Source: Plasmodium brasilianum (lineage: Eukaryota > Apicomplexa > Aconoidasida > Haemosporida > Plasmodiidae). Taken from it: a DNA stretch of 64,000 nucleotides. Location of the stretch: assembly GCF_023973825.1 (NCBI RefSeq), contig NW_027122950.1, positions 62,001-126,000 on the forward strand, in the 5' to 3' direction. Of the stretch, positions 1-11,996 are shown piece after piece. The position numbers were made by a program, and so were the translations under genes. Positions within the stretch are counted from its first letter, which is position 1. Each line of letters begins with the position of its first letter. The notes under the pieces are model-generated. The model did not search any database and was not told where the DNA came from. It saw only the letters and a list, made by a program, of their open reading frames with translations.

Positions 1-574
1 TTATTAAAAAATTAATAATTTTTTTTAAAATTAATTCCTTTTTCTGAAGTAAATATATTTATAAAATTGGAAAAATTAATAGATAGTGTCCTTGAAATTA
101 GTAATTATTATATTAATATGTATATATATCTATTATATATATATTCTCTATATTCTTTACAATATATAAACTCAATAATTAAGTATAATAAGAAATCACA
201 TATTTAATTCATGGATAATACTTAAAATGATTAATAAAATTATTATTTAATTAATACACTACATTACGTAAGTTATGTATTATAAATATTAATGAATTAA
301 TACAATATATATTTTAATGAGAATTATTTTATTATTATTTTTTTTTTTATTAACATTTAAATAAAAATTATGCAATATATTTGTAAAGTTATTTTATTTT
401 GTATATGAGAATAAACTATTATAGTTATATACACTAAGTTTTTAGGAAAAAATAAAATACATTAATATGAAAAAAATTAAATGAATAATTATATTTTCCT
501 TTATTATATAAGTATATTATATTATTATAATTTTTTCTGTGCTCAACTATATTATAATATTATATATCTATATA
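1..574. other. 5' flank of the first exported gene
   Basis: No coding sequence seen. The stretch from about 40 to 180 resembles the flank upstream of the other exported genes (best match near 47990-48130) and holds the conserved element listed separately. The rest is A/T-rich sequence with (AT)n runs and looks like promoter and 5' UTR. Confidence 0.6.
142..176 (+). promoter_or_regulatory. conserved upstream element of exported genes
   Basis: Begins attctctatattct and continues to a 'tatataaactcaata' segment. Near-identical segments occur at 29616, 43591 and 48097 upstream of three other exported genes, with weaker copies at 32993 and 55921. Here it lies about 430 nt before the exon 1 ATG. 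The constant position suggests a promoter or transcription-start region. Function is inferred from position only. Confidence 0.45.
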
Positions 575-1452
575 ATGAATCGAAAAAATAAATTATACCA
601 TTTTATAAAAATTTCTACTCTTGTTATTATATTCCGGACATATCTTTTTAACAGTAATGTGGTATAATAACATTATATAATTGTATTTTGTATTTTTTAT
701 ATTTTTATTTATTTATAACCGTTAATACAATTTTCTATAATTAGGTTTGTTAAATTAAATAAAAAATATTTACTTTGTTCTTTTAGAGTATATTTAGTAA
801 ATCCATGGTTGAGAACTGTAAACTTGATAAAAAATTATATCCAAGAAATTATCGATCACTATCTAAATATAAACAAAACAACTATTCCTATATTGCGAGG
901 TTAAATGAAAATATACAAAATAAAGGAAAATACGAAAAAGAAGATATACGTAAAAATGAAAAAGAAACAAAAGGAAAAAATAGCAAATCAAGTAGAACTC
1001 CATTAAATAAGGCACAATACTATACGGAAGTTACAGATTATGATAATGGAATGTTTGACGGAAAGCATTTCCATTTTGAAAAAAAATGGATTAAAAAAAA
1101 AGATTATGATTATTTTATTGAAAAAAACAGAAGAATTTGTGATATAGCCTTAAAAAAAATAAGATTCAGAGATTACGGATTTGGAGTCATTATGTTTTTT
1201 ATATTTATCTTAATTGGAATTGGATACCCTATATTACAAGGATTAGGATACTTGAATAAGGCATTGGAAAAGATCAAGGAATTACTACAATCGACTGGTA
1301 TATTAGAAAATAGTGCAACAGTAAGTTCATATACATATCCATTATTATTTTCTATAATGATTATAATATTATCTATTATTATAATAATATCTATTACTAA
1401 GATCTTAATAAATAATGAAAAATATAAAAAAATTAAGTTGATGACTGAATAA
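575..1452 (+). CDS. type A exported protein (fam-l/fam-m family, probably fam-l)
   Basis: Two exons, 575-661 and 787-1452, joined in phase 0 by a 125-nt GT-AG intron (donor gtataa, acceptor tttttag); 250 aa. Exon 1 encodes a 29-residue signal-like peptide (MNRKNKLYHF...), somewhat degenerate because the usual LLTWICHF core reads IIFRTYLF. Exon 2 starts SIFSKS, as in the sister genes. An RSLSK export-like motif follows, then a Lys-rich spacer, then the type A signature FDGKHFHFEKKWIKKKDYD, and two membrane segments at about residues 161-180 and 211-236. It ends NNEKYKKIKLMTE. The family is predicted to be exported into the host red cell, and an RH5-like fold has been proposed. Calling it fam-l rather than fam-m is from memory and unverified. 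Confidence 0.85.
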
Positions 1453-2803
1453 AAAGAATTATAAGGAATACATATTATTCTGTAATGAAATATTTAATAT
1501 GAAGTAATAAGTGTAATATCCTTAGTGATATATTTTTAATAAACATACCTATAATTACCCTATTTTTACAAATGTACGTTTACGTATTTGGTTTTTTAAT
1601 AAATATCAGTAAAAAAATTTGTTGTTTTTCTTTTGTAAATTTTAATATTCTAAAGTTTTCTAATTTGTATGTTAAAGTATAATATATGTCGAATTATATA
1701 TATATGGCCTAATGATTATATTTATATATTTAAATATATTTCTATGAAATATATATATTTGTTCCATAAATAGAATATAAAATGTCACAATTCATAAAAA
1801 ATTATAAAATCGTGATAATTTGCATTAGTAATAAAAAGTGCCTCTTTCTAATTGAATCTACTTTTTGACCAACATTATAACTATTAGTTCAGTTTATTAA
1901 TTAGTATATGTTAATATATTTAAATTATCAGTAAAAGTGTCTTGCTATTTATATAATAAAATGATACATATATATTTGTTTTTAAATGATATATACATAT
2001 ATATATATTTTTTTAAATATAATGTTTATTCCATAAAATACATTGATTAGATATACAGAAGATAACATATATATCATAAATATACTTATATTAGAATTAA
2101 ATTTTTTTTCATCGTATAAATGTGATATTATAGATATATAACAAATAAATATCCTTTTAAAATATGATTCTGCGTTCAGAGCTTATAGTTAATATTTTAA
2201 TATTATTCTTGTATATGTTTTAATTTTTTTTTTTTTTTTATATATATTATCAATTTTACAATTCATTTTTTTTAAAGAGAAAAAAACAAATCTTTAAAAT
2301 TTAAGAAATTCAAATGACTTTTTGTTAATACGAATAAAAAGTAAAAAAAGCTACAAAAAATACAATTTAAATTATAAAGGTATTTTTTTAATACGTAAAA
2401 AGATTATTTATTTAAACTGTATATATATAAATTATAAATGGAAGAAATTGTTTTATTATTGAAAATATTTTTTTATAGAAAATAAAATATTAACTACGTG
2501 TTTAATATTTATGTGAATTAAGTAAATATACTTTATATGCTAATTAACTTATAAGTATTTTATGTTGGTATTACATAATTAAAATAAGAAATTTTACATT
2601 ATTATTTTATTATTTTTACTTATATGCCATAATTAAAAGTTCAAAAAAAAAAAAATATATATAGATATATGAATTAAGGTAAAATCAAAAGGAAGGAATA
2701 TACAAATACAACAATATAGAATCTTTAATTTTATTAGAAGTAACTATCATATGCTGAGCATTTTTGTTGCTACAAAATATATGATTACCTTACGAAAATA
2801 ATC
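1453..2803. other. 3' flank of the exported gene, then A/T-rich spacer
   Basis: From about 1480 to 2050 this matches the 3' flanks of the other exported genes: a 'tatcctta...taataaac' segment just after the stop, then a T-rich segment, then a 'tgtttattcyataaaa' segment near 2020. It is probably 3' UTR and terminator carried along in duplication. I see no gene from 2050 to 2803. Confidence 0.5.
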
Positions 2804-3360
2804 ATGAAAAATAAAACTCAAAATCTCCGTATGTAAATTTTTCTATTTATCGTATTTACATGGAAATGACTATTTATCAGTAATGTGGCATAATTAAAAT
2901 AATATATATTATTTATTCTATTTTTTGAATGCGATATTATATAAAATCCAAAAACTTTATATATAAATTAATTTATAAAAATTATATTTATAATATAATT
3001 TAAGGACATTAATAGTTACTTGTATTATTTTAAATTAGTGTGCATACTATAATTTCTAATTTACGCAATAATATGGAATCTGAAATTTTCACATGATAAT
3101 ATACGAAATACCTTATATCTAAGATGTTATTTATGTTAGGATATATAGATAAAAAGCACCATATAGACAATAAAAGTTGAATTATATCATAAACGTGGAG
3201 AAAGAAATTATTACTCTTATGTTTTTTTTATCCTTTACCTATCGTCATATTACTTCAGTTGTTATTATGGGAATATTGGTTGTATTTTTCTTTTGACATA
3301 AATTAAATAATAATTAAATGTATAAATTTAAATATAATTTTTTACTGTTATAATTTACTC
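2804..3360 (+). pseudogene. decayed exported (fam-type) gene copy
   Basis: Positions 2804-2887 read as 28 codons aligning with the signal exon of the exported genes. The piece FIVFTWK*LFISNV corresponds to FILLTWICHFNNDV, but there are two in-frame stops and the donor after GTG has changed from GT to GC. Downstream, around 3225-3300, a hydrophobic segment containing IMGIL and then FFF*HK resembles the second membrane segment of the type C gene (IMGILLILGVFYYYK). The middle is not recognisable. It most likely is an old dead copy. The exon 1 match is reasonable and the exon 2 match is weak. Confidence 0.45.
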
Positions 3361-4212
3361 TAGAGAAATATTTATAATTATATAGAAATTTTATACACTA
3401 TATTAATCGTATATCGATTTGTTTACTGCTTTTGATATTAAATGCATAAAAGGGCTATAAGGGAATAAAAAATATTAAGAATAGTACACTGGGAGGACTT
3501 TTTTCTTAAAATATTAATAGATAGAAATTTTCTAATTTAAATTCAAAAAGGATTAGAATTCATCATCGTTATCGTTAAATGTAAATATTCTTAGAACAGT
3601 ATTACATATAAAATCTACATACTAACGAAAAAAATGCTAAAATTGTTATATGATGATTTAAATTTCTAATTAAATTTAATTGAAAGGGGAAAAATAATTA
3701 AAATTTATAATAAATTCAGCTCTAAAGAAAAAATAAATACATACCTTATTTACTGTATAATGATATTATTTTAAGGATTTTTGTTTTTTATTTATGTAAT
3801 AATATTGTTGGTTTTAGTTTTGATAATTTTGTTACTTCTTGTATTTCTTTTTCCTCTTCTTCTATTATTTATGTGTGAAACCTTACTTAATATGAATGAA
3901 TAAAAAAATCAATATGTACTATTATAGTCTTGTGTCATATATATTTGTATTTTAAAATTATTTTGCATTTTAAGGAAAATATAATGTATAAGTATATTTC
4001 TTTGTTTCTAACTCTAAGAATAGTAGTGTATTTACGTTAACATTTTCTTTGCATTATATTCATATAATTATTATTTTAATTTTAATGTGATTGTATTAAA
4101 TTATTTATTTTTCATTTATATCGTATGTTATTAAACTTCCGTTTATATAAATCTTTTATAACTGTATGTGTTTTATGTTCTAATGCAAATAATATGAAAT
4201 TCAATTTTTGTA
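3361..4212. other. spacer, 3' side of the pir pseudogene
   Basis: No intact gene. On the minus strand around 3780-3865 a short Glu/Lys-rich open stretch (EEEEKEIQEVTKLSKLK) runs to a stop. It could be a relic or chance. Otherwise A/T-rich with T runs. Confidence 0.4.
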
Positions 4213-5269
4213 TCAAAAGTCTCGTTGAGCATGATAGCTTATATTGTGAAAACTTTGTTCATAATTTTTATTTACTTCTTCTTGTGTATTTTGTAAGGAT
4301 ACTTTTTTTATTTCTTTAAGTTTATTAAGTTCATCCATTTTTTTCCTTTGTAAACGACTATGAAACCAGGATTTCATTGGAATAAACTATATGAAAAAAA
4401 TAATTATTTATATATATACATAAAAGTATAAATATTTTGTACTGATAAATTTTTGTGAAAATGTATTTACAAATTTTGGTACAGCATTACAATTTTAAGT
4501 ATAATTTTCTTTGACCTAATATAAAATAAGAAAGATAAAGGATGCTAGAAATACGGAAACTCTTGTTAAAGTAGCAACAAATACATAACTTTTTTTAAGT
4601 TCTAAAATTCTTGATACATGAGGACAGGCATTTACTTTTTTCATTATATTATTATATACTTCCTTAAAATTTTTTAACTCCTTGCAAAAGTTGTTACTAA
4701 TTTTATTACAACCCTCGTAATGTTTGATATAAAATTTATAATATTTTGTGACATCATTGCCACTATCATTAATAGCATCATCTTTTTGATCTATAATTTT
4801 GTTAAAATCTTCATATAAATTATATAACCCTATAAATTTTTTTAAAATATCAGAATTTATTTCTTTTATATAATTCTTACATATATTCGTTTTAATTTCT
4901 GATGAAAGTTCATTATGTGTACGAAGCAAGTTGTATGAATTATTAATATATTCTTCATGCATAAGATAACTCAAGTATTTACACGTATTTTCCGTATTAT
5001 GTGAATCCTTCTGGGATGTAATATTTACGTATTTATGAATTCTTTGACATACATATTTACAAGAAGTAGGATTATAAGAATCTTCACTTTGTGGGAAAAT
5101 GTCCCTACAAAAGTCAGAATCATTTCCTATAGGTTGTTGGGTAAGTAATATAAATTCTTTTTCAAAAACAAGAAATGTTTTCACTCAGTTATCCTAAAAA
5201 TAAAAATAAAAAATTATAATATGTAAATACCCAAAATCTTACTTTCTTGGAAAATAATATTTTTTTCAT
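4213..5269 (-). pseudogene. pir: PIR protein pseudogene (two nonsense codons)
   Basis: Three-exon pir architecture on the minus strand. Exon 1 is 5269-5243 (MKKILFSKK, donor gtaaga), exon 2 is 5193-4516, and exon 3 is 4386-4213. The summed length (879 nt) is an exact multiple of three and all junctions are phase 0. Exon 2 has the Cys-rich PIR ectodomain (CKYVCQRI, CKYLSYLMHEEY, CNKISNNFCKEL, ACPHVSRIL) and then a membrane segment ending FIFLILY. Exon 3 is the usual basic cytoplasmic tail (FIPMKSWFHSRLQRKK...). Two defects are visible: a TGA at 5187-5185, the third codon of exon 2, and a TAG at 4518-4516 where pir genes usually encode the Lys of LYK|FTP. PIR proteins are variant antigens trafficked to the infected-cell surface. 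Readthrough or an unusual splice cannot be excluded. Confidence 0.85.
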
Positions 5270-6761
5270 TTCTGGAATATGTTCCTGATATGACATAATA
5301 TATATATCATTTCCAAAATATAGGTAAAATGTGAATTCTTCCCTACATCATCGGATATCATTGTATTAAAATATTTGTGAATTAATAACAAAAAATAAAT
5401 TCATATATAGTGAATATTTATATAAATATAAAAATGATATATTTAACGGTTGTTTGTGGTACTTCCTCTTTTATTATACAATGAATTAAAAAAAAAGATT
5501 CCCTAACAAAAACTCCTCTTTAGATTTTCATTAAAACAGAAATAAGATGGAATAGTTAGAATGCATCACACAAAAGCTTTTTACCGTAAATATGAAAATT
5601 TCGAAAACAGGTTTACTTTATATTAATTAAAATGTTTTACAGAGAAATATAAAATTTCCTATAATTTTCATTCAATGAAGGATTATATAATTTTATTAAA
5701 ATGTTACACGGGAAAATAAAATAAGGTTAGTACATATTTATACAAAATAAACATTATATTTCAATATATATTTAAGATGATATTTTTTTTTTTTAACATA
5801 TTATAAATACATAAATACTATATCACTGAAAATTACAGAGTTTTCTCTCTTATTAAGGACTAATTATATTTGAGTTTAAAATAATACTACTTATATTAAT
5901 TCATTTAATTTTTAAGAATTACAATAATATAAGCGCTTATTAAAAAATTAAATTTCATGATTATGCCTGAAATTAAAATTTAAATAAATGAAGAAGGAAT
6001 TTAGCTAAAATGTAAATATAAAATGTGAAAATAAGTATTCCTTCGTTAAATTAAAAATATGCTTATTCAAAACATTTGTTTTAATTATAAAAATATTATT
6101 TCATAAATAGAACATATTGTAAATATATAGAATAATAGATTTATTCTATCTATTGTATTACATATGAAAGTTAAAATTTTCCATTCTGCTTTATCACACA
6201 TGACAGTATAATATACATATTTATAATGGTAATATGAATATACAGAAAAAATATAGATAATGTTGCACAATAAATTGATTATCATTATAACTTAAAAATT
6301 AAGAAAAACAAAATTTCAAAATTGTCTTAAATCATTTAATAAAATATATTATTGAAATTATTTATCCATAGAATAATAAAATTATATAGTTTTATATGAA
6401 TTAAAATTATTCGTTATAATCTGTATCATATATTCTATTAGAAAATATATTTACGACTTGTGTTTTACAGTCAATATATTATAGAATAATTGTTAAATAT
6501 AATATTTTTCAATTTTGTATATTTTATTGTCATGCTATTTAATTCTATTATATGTCATATAAATTCAACGGTAAAATAAGTCTTATTTCAATGTACTTAT
6601 AAAAAATAATATATAATTTTTCATATTTTTTTATATATAATATTATTGTAAAATAACTTAGGCTCATATACATTTAGCAATATACATAAATTATACGTTA
6701 TGATGTTTTAATTCTATTAACACATTTAATATATAATTAAATATATATTTTTTAAAAAATG

Positions 6762-6782
6762 AAATAAAATAAAATAAAATAT
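6762..6782. repeat. (AAAAT)n tandem repeat
   Basis: Four units of a 5-nt A-rich motif, a typical simple-sequence run of an A/T-rich subtelomere. Confidence 0.8.
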
Positions 6783-7945
6783 TGTTTTTATTAGTAATAC
6801 TTATATAGAATGTATTGTGTTTTTGTTTATGATTAATGTAGAATATAACTTAGAATAGTAATAATTATTATTGATAAAATAAATATTTTTTAAAATTATT
6901 TTACGTAGGATATACTCTGTTTCTTATTTTTCCTTTTTATTTATAATAATACTGTCTTTTTTTAATTTTTATATATTAGTTTCGTTTAATAACATCGACC
7001 GGCTATCAAAATGCACAATATATTTCCAAATATTACTGTTGTACTGTAGGGAGATTACTGTTAATTAAGAACTACTTTTATAGTTTTATGTATGCTATTA
7101 TTCTTTTATAATTTTTCTTATTTAATATATTTCCATGATACTCTCAAAAGATTTAACGTACTAAAACTATATTAAAAAATTAACTGAGTATCATTTCATA
7201 TATAAAAAATAAAACATAAAAGAAAACAAAACAAATTATTATATTTGTAATGTATACTTTATATTAATTAAATACTTATATATTATTTATATTATATAAT
7301 TAAGCATAAAATTATTTATCGAATTGAGTATTATATATATTAACCTAATATACTTTAAAAGAACTATATATAAATTAATGGTAATACGATATCATAATAT
7401 TTATATGCTATTGAATTTATTCAAAATTGTTGAAACAAAGGTAATGTTAATATTAATAACTAAAGATAATTATTTTCGCAGTGAAATATTATTAATATAT
7501 AATAATATATTTGTTTTCTGTATTATAATGACATTGTACTACAAAGATGCATGCATATTACAATTAGCATTGTATTAATCGATAGAAATAATTATAATAT
7601 CAGAAAATATATTTTTTCTTATTTTAATTAATAATAATATTTCTGTGTAATGACAATCTCCAAACAATTGCCAAAAAGTTCTTATTATAGTATTTGCTTA
7701 GTACAATTCATTAAATGCAAAATTTATAAACAACTTTTTTAATAGTATTTAATAAAAGTATAACATTATTATATATCAATCTGAATTTTATATATTTACT
7801 CAAATAAATATAGTATTCGTTTATTTTATAAATATTAATATATATATTGACAATATAAAAAATAATAAAAAAAAAAACTAATAACTATTAATCTTTTTAA
7901 CTAAGTAGAAAAAAGAAGCATATTAGTGTGTAATTACTAAAAAGC

Positions 7946-7972
7946 AAAAAAGAAAAAAAGAAAAAAAGAAAA
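7946..7972. repeat. period-8 A-run/G tandem repeat
   Basis: Runs of six to seven A separated by single G residues, about three units. Purine-only on the plus strand. Confidence 0.8.
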
Positions 7973-9483
7973 CGATGAAAGTCAAAATTAATAAAATCTC
8001 TTTAAAGTGTAGAAAAAAAGTGATTGAAAAGTTTTTATTAATATAATATAATATAATAAGAATGAAATAAAAAATTTAATTGAAAGAAAACAAATATCAA
8101 TATATCATATTTTTTAAATTTACTATAAAATAATTATATTTTGTTTCATTTCCTTTTAGTTTTAAAAAAATGTTGAAACTTATCAATCTAGTACTGTATA
8201 AATTATACATTTTTAATATTTGACTTTTATTACTTTGAATTAGTAAATATATTACTATATAATAATATAGAAATTAAAGAAAAAACTACATTAAAATATT
8301 TTTTATTTATTTGTTTATGTTTTTTTATAAAAGAGAATATTAAATACAAGTTAATGTTCAAAAGTATATATTCAGCATAATTTCATTATTATCATGTTTC
8401 TGTTACTTTATTAATTTCATTTATTTTTTAAATTTGTTTTAATAAAAGTTACATAAACAAAAAAGAATAAATTAGTGTTATAAATATGTATAAATATGTG
8501 TAAAAATTTTTCATTTAAATTAAAATATTTGTTATTAAAAAATTTGAATTCTTTATTAAGAGATAAAATTTTTAAATATGATTTTTTTTTTGTGCAAAGA
8601 TATAAATAATTCAAAAAAAATAAAATATTAATATATAACAAATAAATTGCTACAAACTTACAATAAATAAAAAATTATAATATACGAACATCTATTAAAT
8701 CATAACGGCCTAGAAGAATTTCATTAATTATATAGAATATGACTTTGTTATAATATATTAAATTATATGAATTATGTATATTTTTTCACTATGATTTCGT
8801 GAGTTTTAACGTATTTTTGTTTTTTATATTAATGTTATTTTTATATTAATTAAATTCCTAAACGGTTAATTGATAGGAATATTTAAATGATACAAATAAG
8901 TATCTTCATGAATATGAAAATAACTATATATATAGAAATAATGAAATAATATATAATTCTAAAATTATAAGTAATTCTTATATATAAATTAAAAGAAAGT
9001 ATTGCAAAATTTATGTTTTTGCTTTTTTTTATTTTCCGACATATTAATGTTTTTCCTACAAGTTTAATATATTTGGAATGCATTAACATAATTTTTATTT
9101 ATATATATACCTTGCTACTTATATTTAATCAAATATTAATGTAAAGTTCAAATTGATATTCTTAAAGAAATAAAATATAGTATATATAATTAAAATATAT
9201 TTTATACATCTTCTTTTCAATTTTCATATTTCATGTTTGCTTTTCTTTTTTTTATTACTATTTTTTCAGATTATTGTTTTTATTGTTTCCATAGTGAATA
9301 ATAAAATTTATGAAATAAGTTTTATATAGTTTACATGCTTACGCAAAAATATTATGCTTTTATTTTGAGAATGCATATTATAAATTTTAAAAATATATTT
9401 TTGCATAAATCAGTCGTATTTGTCTGAAATATTCTTTTTTTCCATAGAATTTCCATATATATTATATTCTCTTATCCAACATA

Positions 9484-11996
9484 CTAACACTCTTCTAAGT
9501 GATCCTTCGTTGTATAATCAGCATTTTCCATATTTTCGAAAAAAGATCGGTTAAATTCACTTATATTTTCCATAATTTCCGATTTGATATTTGATTTTTC
9601 TTCTCCGTTGAATTCATTTATGGAACTATCCAAATATGATTCCCTATTATCAAGGTACTCCTCTTTTTTGCATTCTTCGAATACTAATATGAGCGCGAGG
9701 ATACACAATTTTGTTAGTAATTTGTTTTTCATATATTTATATAATTCTTGACAATATTCTTTGTTCGACAATTCTACTTTATTAATTAATGGAAAAGAAT
9801 CATTAATTACTTTATTTTCATATTCATCTGGTGTAATCGGGAGTTCATAAGTAAAATAGTTAAATACGTCCTGTTCAATATATTGCTTAATAATTATAAA
9901 CTTCTCCCATATCCATTGTCTCCATATATGTTTTTCTCTTTCTGAAAATGGAATATTTTGAAATTCATAAGAAGGAACATTTTTTAATTCTTCTCTTTTT
10001 TTTATGTTAGCTAGTTTCCTTTTGCAATCATTTTTTAAATTATTAAACCAATGTACTTTTTTCAATTTTTCAGCAAGATTTCTATGTCTTTCTATCCATT
10101 TATTCCATATTATTTTTTGTTTTTCTTTGTAACTGACAGTTTTAGCATCTTCAATTATTAGTTCGTAATTGGTCAAATTAGTATATACTGTATATTCTTC
10201 TTTTGCTAACATTTCTAAGCATATTTCTAAAAATTCTCTTTTTTTGTATTCCCATTTTGTATTTCTGTATTCTTCGAGTACTTCCATATGTACTTCTATG
10301 ATGGTTTTGTACCTATCCTTTTTTCGGTTTGACACGTGTACTTTATTACTCATGTTATGCTCATTTATTAATATATTTTTAATGGTTTTTTCGCTATCGT
10401 ATTTTAAGTTTTCTAAATGATCATGCGTTAAAAGCTCATCTGTTTTGTCGGAAAGTGAGGGTATTAATATTTTCAGAAATTTCATATGTCTTCTTTTTAT
10501 CTTTTTTTTTTTTTTAAACAATCCTATTAAGGCATACTACAATATACGGAAAAAAAGAAAATAGATTCATAAAATGAATTATTACACTAATAAAATGTTT
10601 ATTATATTTATAAAATTCTATATTTATTTTACATTAATAAATAGGGAAAATACAATAATAATTACAACACTTGGTAAAATAGCTGATATTTTTAGAACAG
10701 GTGAGTTTTCTGCTTGACCTGTAGTAATTTAAATGTGTATTTAATGTAGTTACTTAAAAAATAGAAAATCAATTAGTATCGATGTTACCTGGAATTTTAG
10801 AGGGTGTATGGGTATCAGGAAATTGTGTAGCATCTTTGGATCTTCTAGATGACAAAGTAACAGTTTGAAAATCTGTATTTTCTCCTGAGACATCAAGTCT
10901 TGAATGTAGTATAGGTTCGGGAGAACTTTTTGCATCCTGAGAAACTAAACCTTTAGAAGCTTGTAATACTTCAGCTTTCGTAGATTCTGCACCTTTATCA
11001 CAACACAATTCATTTTCCTTTGGCGAATCTTCAGATGATAATGTTGTTTTGGATTGAATAGGAAGTTCGTTATTCAATTTGTTTTCGAGATCAGTTTGTA
11101 GCTGTGGTTGATGTTGGAGTTGAAGTTGAGATTCAGGTTGAATTTCGGTCACTTGTAGAGCTTTCTTGTATTGATCTTGACTTCTAGATTCACCTTTATA
11201 TGTATTTTCTTCTTCTAGTGGATCTTTATTTGTTTTCTTAGATGGGATTTGACCAGATGGTACAGGATGCGAAGGCGTGCAATTAGGCTGTTTTTTAAAT
11301 GTTTCAGTTTCCATTATGTTGCAAATCTTTTTTGGATCTTTTTCTGTTTGGTTTCTATCGTAACACGATTCAAAAAGGTTTTTTTTTGTCCTAAAATGCT
11401 TATTTCTTTCTTCAATCCATGTATTATATTCATCGCATTTCCTTGTATAACTTCCATAAGAATCAGGTTTTTGCTTTAACTGTTGTAAATCTCTTAGATA
11501 ACTAGTTCTTTTTTTACAAAAGTCATCTACTTCATATTTTAATTGTAAAATTTCTAAATGTTTTTCGTCCATAATCAGAGGACATCCTCCTAGTTCATCT
11601 AGATTTTTATAATGAGGATGTAACCATTCATTTAATGTTCTTTCCCATATTTCTTTTTCTCTTATATAATAAGGCGGTGGAGTCTTATTGTTAACTAGAT
11701 AGCTAGCCAAATATAGACAATTATTCCTTAATTGTTCTTTATCTTTCTTAACAATAATGTCATTAATACTATTCTTAATAGTATTTACAACTTTTATAAA
11801 AAGTGGTTCCCCTTTGTACCTGAAATAAGTATAGCCATAGACCCTAGAATACTAAATTCAAAAGATTTGTTAGGAATTGTTTAAGCACAAATTTTCATGT
11901 TTGTCTTATCAGTTATATTATGGTAACGAAAATTTACACGTAAATTTAAGAATATTAAAAAACAATGAATATTACCGTGGGTAAGCATTTGTCCAT
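9484..11996 (-). CDS. STP1: STP1 protein, four exons, with a probable one-base frameshift early in exon 2
   Basis: Minus strand. Exon 1 is 11996-11976 (MDKCLPT, donor gtaata), exon 2 is 11819-10789, exon 3 is 10718-10633, and exon 4 is 10536-9484. All introns are GT-AG. Exon 2 has the STP1 N-terminal domain (KKDKEQLRNNCLYLASYL, W-containing PPPYYIREKEIWERTLNEW, Cys-containing YTRKCDEYNTWIEERNKHF), then a hydrophilic, Gln-rich low-complexity stalk. Exon 3 encodes 29 residues with the membrane span (ILPSVVIIIVFSLFIN). Exon 4 is a basic cytoplasmic domain with two related Trp motifs (IWNKWIERH and IWRQWIWEKF), as in SURFIN/STP1 tails. Exon 1 and exon 2 are out of phase by one base. Dropping one T from the T5 run at 11798-11802 makes the total 2190 nt, giving about 729 aa and the usual STP1 start. 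So this is either a consensus indel or a pseudogene. STP1 is found in P. malariae and P. ovale and is presumed to be an infected-cell surface protein. Confidence 0.88.

Larger units (their letters stand above)
5270..9483. other. 4.2-kb gene-free stretch
   Basis: No supported coding sequence on either strand. The short open stretches (for example 7324-7578 +, 6085-6285 -, 8417-8641 -) are low-complexity I/Y/N/K/L translations without family motifs, expected by chance at this composition. Simple repeats at 6762 and 7946 are listed separately. The part next to 5270 should hold the promoter of the pir pseudogene. Confidence 0.5.

Noticed and set aside
4125..4319. Open frame on the plus strand
   Set aside because: It is the antisense of the pir exon 3 tail, which has a good acceptor, frame and family motif on the minus strand.
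7324..7578. 84-codon open frame in a gene-free stretch
   Set aside because: Low-complexity I/Y/L/N content, no signal exon, splice context or family motif; expected by chance in this base composition.
7946..7972. Regularly spaced repeat considered as a CRISPR-like or origin array
   Set aside because: Eukaryotic genome; units are 8 nt of A with single G and no spacers, so a plain simple repeat.
10169..10420. Plus-strand open frame within STP1 exon 4
   Set aside because: Opposite-strand shadow of the Trp-motif domain; no family feature of its own. The same holds for 11249-11479 (+) and 10750-10935 (-).
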